Shown here: positions 61,848 through 64,000 of the stretch, piece after piece
Numbering within the stretch: position 1 is the stretch's first letter
Layout of the letters: every line of letters begins with the position of its first letter
Assembly: GCF_008831285.2 (NCBI RefSeq)
Contig: NC_045142.1
Coordinates: forward strand, 23,435,300-23,499,299
Direction of reading: 5' to 3'
DNA length: 64,000 bases
Source: Nymphaea colorata
Taxonomy: Eukaryota > Streptophyta > Magnoliopsida > Nymphaeales > Nymphaeaceae
Made by a program: the position numbers and the translations under genes
Notes under the pieces: generated by a model
Told to the model about the DNA's origin: nothing
What the model saw: only the letters and a program-made list of their open reading frames with translations
The model's database searches: none

Positions 61848-62578
61848 CACCAACACTTGAGCATCCAGAAAATTTGAAAAGCTCGCATTCTTGAATCTGT
61901 TGGAAGATAGTATTTTTATTTCCTACTACACACATATATCACAGATTCTCCATCCAATACATACACAAATTTGAATAGGTACTAAAATAAATAAGTTTAA
62001 TTATTGAAAGACAGGTAGCTACCTGAATAGCAGGATTTGACGTAAGAAGAAGAGATATGCCAAGGCCGTCAAATGCCTCACTCCAGGATCTCTGCGATAG
62101 AGTCTCCCAAAGCCCCTTTGATTCCCCAAATTCACTTGTTTGCATACGAGATGATGCTGTATCCAGTGGCTATTTAAAGGACAAAAACAAAGACAAGGAA
62201 GAAAGATAAACCCCAAGTCAAGAAATTACAAAATAGAAACCTTTATCAAAAAACTGGATTTTACTTCCTGTGAAACAACTCAAGTATAGTTAGCAACAGA
62301 AGCAAAAACAACTGATGACAGAAAGTTTTTGACAGTAAACATATACCTGTATAATTATTGATGTGCATGCTCCTGCAGCCGCAGCAATAACTAAATTGGC
62401 TTTTGTGCCAATTGATTTTGTTCGAGCCTTGCTCAAATATAGCTTCTTGAAATAACTGTAACCATAAAAATAAAAAAATTGTGCTATAAACGACTGCAAG
62501 TTCTTTGTACCAAGCCCCTGGTACAGCGAGAGAATCTGGTTACTTGAAACAGCTTCCCATAGGACATCTGAAAGATTC
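60599..62578 (-). CDS. PNC: Peroxisomal adenine nucleotide carrier (PNC type), last four exons
   Basis: PNC proteins are mitochondrial-carrier-family members in the peroxisome membrane that import ATP, needed for fatty-acid activation and beta-oxidation. Exons: 62578-62347, 62169-62023, 61198-61029, 60875-60599 (stop). The sequence begins within the first repeat ([20 protein letters not shown]) and continues through [20 protein letters not shown], the carrier signature [35 protein letters not shown], the third signature TYPAIRCKV, then [20 protein letters not shown] and [10 protein letters not shown]. About 274 residues are present; exon 1 with the start and first PLDT-type signature is beyond the window end. 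The pattern fits PNC1/PNC2, usually a little over 320 residues, better than other carriers. Confidence 0.92.
60950..61083 (-). repeat. Degenerate duplication of the third carrier exon end and splice donor
   Basis: The exon end and donor 61083-61022 (CAATTAG|GTATTAAG) has a diverged copy at about 61005-60950 (CCAATTGGGTATTG), sharing the blocks AATTGCTGGATA..TGAAGA and ATGCAC.TTGAAAG. The copy lies in the next intron. Confidence 0.75.
61217..61686. repeat. 235-bp tandem duplication in a carrier intron
   Basis: AGCACATAAACATCAAAATA ... ACATCCTAG..GCCTAGTC appears at 61221 and again at 61456, a step of 235 bp, with noticeable substitutions and small indels. Confidence 0.9.
61811..61843. repeat. 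(CT)n microsatellite
   Basis: A CT run of about 33 bp in the carrier intron. Confidence 0.95.
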
Positions 62579-64000
62579 CTGCACTTATTCAGCAAAAGAA
62601 AAAAAGAAATCAATAAAAACTTCTATACAACAGACAATTGATAACCACATTAGAGAAATATACGCCTATGTGGTCAACTCATTGAAATGGAAACTTGAAA
62701 AATGCACTCACTCAAGAAGTTCGAAGCAAAAATTAATACAAAGTACAAATGATGATCTTTCGTCATAAATATCGCTACAAAACTTTAAGTAAACTAGTTA
62801 CAACAAGAGAGCCACCCATGAGACGGTTTACTGATGATTCCTGCAGAGGAAAATCTTGAACCAGGAGAATAACAGATAGTACGCCATCACACTTTTACAG
62901 AATACATGTGTTTCAAAAAAAAATTTGTGTATCAGCATGGGGAACTGATGCATGAAAGTTGATCTAATACTGTTATTTGAAACTTGCTAAAGTATAATAG
63001 GAGGAAGAGCTAATATGACAGAATACATGAATTCAAAGTAAATTTCTAGAATTTAGAAACAGAAATGGTTGAACAAATACATCCAGCGAACCCATGGAGA
63101 CAGTACATATTTGAAACTCTTACCAGAGGACCTCAGCTTAATGAAGGAACCAACTTATACCATATGCATCTTTGTATGACAAAAGCAGGTTTGAAGAAAG
63201 AAATAATATATATGTCAATCAAGAGAAAGAAATGCATCCTGTTCAAAAACAGATTGTGAGGTGATGAAGATTAAGCGTGAGTGGTAATGCCTCAACCAAC
63301 ATTATTCAGAATACATAATTTGTGTACACGCGGATGGACATATCCTTAACGTTTCATCTTAAATGGTAAATCACCTCAAAGTTCCACGGATCTGAAAGTT
63401 TTCCCATAAATTCACTTGTCGGTATGATTTCTTCCTTGTTTTCAGGAACTATAATATGCCTTTGATGCATTTAAAAGTATTATTTTGACCCGCTTATCCG
63501 TCGAACATAAAGTTGATGCACGCAAAATGAGCTCCTTTTGATAAAGATCTGTCAACTCTTCAACTTCAAAGCAAAATATCTCGGTCTCATTGCATAATCA
63601 AAAGGGAGATACCGTCTGTCATCAACAAATATCTAACGCTGTGTTAACTTTCCATATATCTGCGATGGTTTCCTACATTACACATCGATTTCACTCCACA
63701 TAAAAACAAAGCTGGTCATAAGCATTTCCTCTACCAAATTCACATATTCCGCCGTCGCTATTCATCATTGTTCCTTAAAAAATCTCAGCTTCGTTCCATA
63801 CACCAAGTAAAGGTAACTACCAGCATCACCTTATACCATTAAACAAAAATTACAATACCACCATCATTTTTTTTCTTTTTGACTAAGAATCTCTTTCTCC
63901 CGCACAAATTAAAAAGAGAAAAAAAAAATTCACAGTGTTTGAGTAATTACGGTCTCATCTTCAAACAAAGGAAAAAATATCAAAAGAATTTATGCAGCTG
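62579..64000 (-). other. Start of the carrier first intron, extending past the window
   Basis: After the acceptor GTGCAG, the sequence up to the window end is AT-rich and contains no exon coding the expected N-terminal carrier repeat. The first exon should therefore lie beyond 64000. Confidence 0.6.

Noticed and set aside
61939..62145. Separate small protein starting MQTSEFG
   Set aside because: It is the third quarter of the peroxisomal carrier; the exon starts earlier at 62169 and ends at 62023.

Overview
The window is nuclear DNA of a flowering plant. The evidence is GT-AG introns from 79 bp to about 5.5 kb, plant-specific families (CAMTA, PADRE/DUF4228, CLE), Ty1/copia retrotransposons with an initiator-Met tRNA primer site, and many (TA)n, (CT)n and (CA)n microsatellites. 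The sequence alone does not fix the species. No bacterial operon, CRISPR array, rRNA gene or convincing tRNA gene was seen.

Layout. 145-9825 (+): the last eight exons of a calmodulin-binding transcription activator (CAMTA); its DNA-binding CG-1 exons lie before the window. 12098-12655 and 16316-16792 (+): two small intronless PADRE (DUF4228) genes, probably an old tandem pair, both starting MGN. 19712-20255 (-): coding-like segments of an unidentified small gene or relic. 21194-33278 (+): an eight-exon SEC20-type SNARE gene ending in HDEL. Its second intron holds a nearly full-length but decayed antisense Ty1/copia element (23958-29009). 33279-41117: repeat-rich intergenic DNA with SINE-like pieces. 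41118-41348 (-): a CLE prepropeptide gene with an unusual Cys in the peptide motif. 41349-52009: a second repeat-rich region with tandem duplications, microsatellites and recurring interspersed families. 52010-58366 (-): a six-exon YIP1-family gene, whose long intron carries a 5' copia fragment bracketed by a 330-bp direct duplication. 60599 to beyond 62578 (-): the last four exons of a peroxisomal adenine nucleotide carrier (PNC type); exon 1 lies beyond the window.

The genes are independent eukaryotic transcription units. SEC20 and the YIP1 protein both act in the ER-Golgi secretory route and CAMTA is a calcium/calmodulin-responsive regulator, but nothing in the sequence shows co-regulation. 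I found no new multigene system. The most unusual points are the Gly-to-Cys change in the CLE peptide, the HDEL tail on SEC20, the structure around the two copia insertions, and repeated local duplications, including copies of exon/donor junctions in the carrier gene. Exon limits were read by eye from splice signals, reading-frame continuity and remembered family features; no alignment or transcript data were available.
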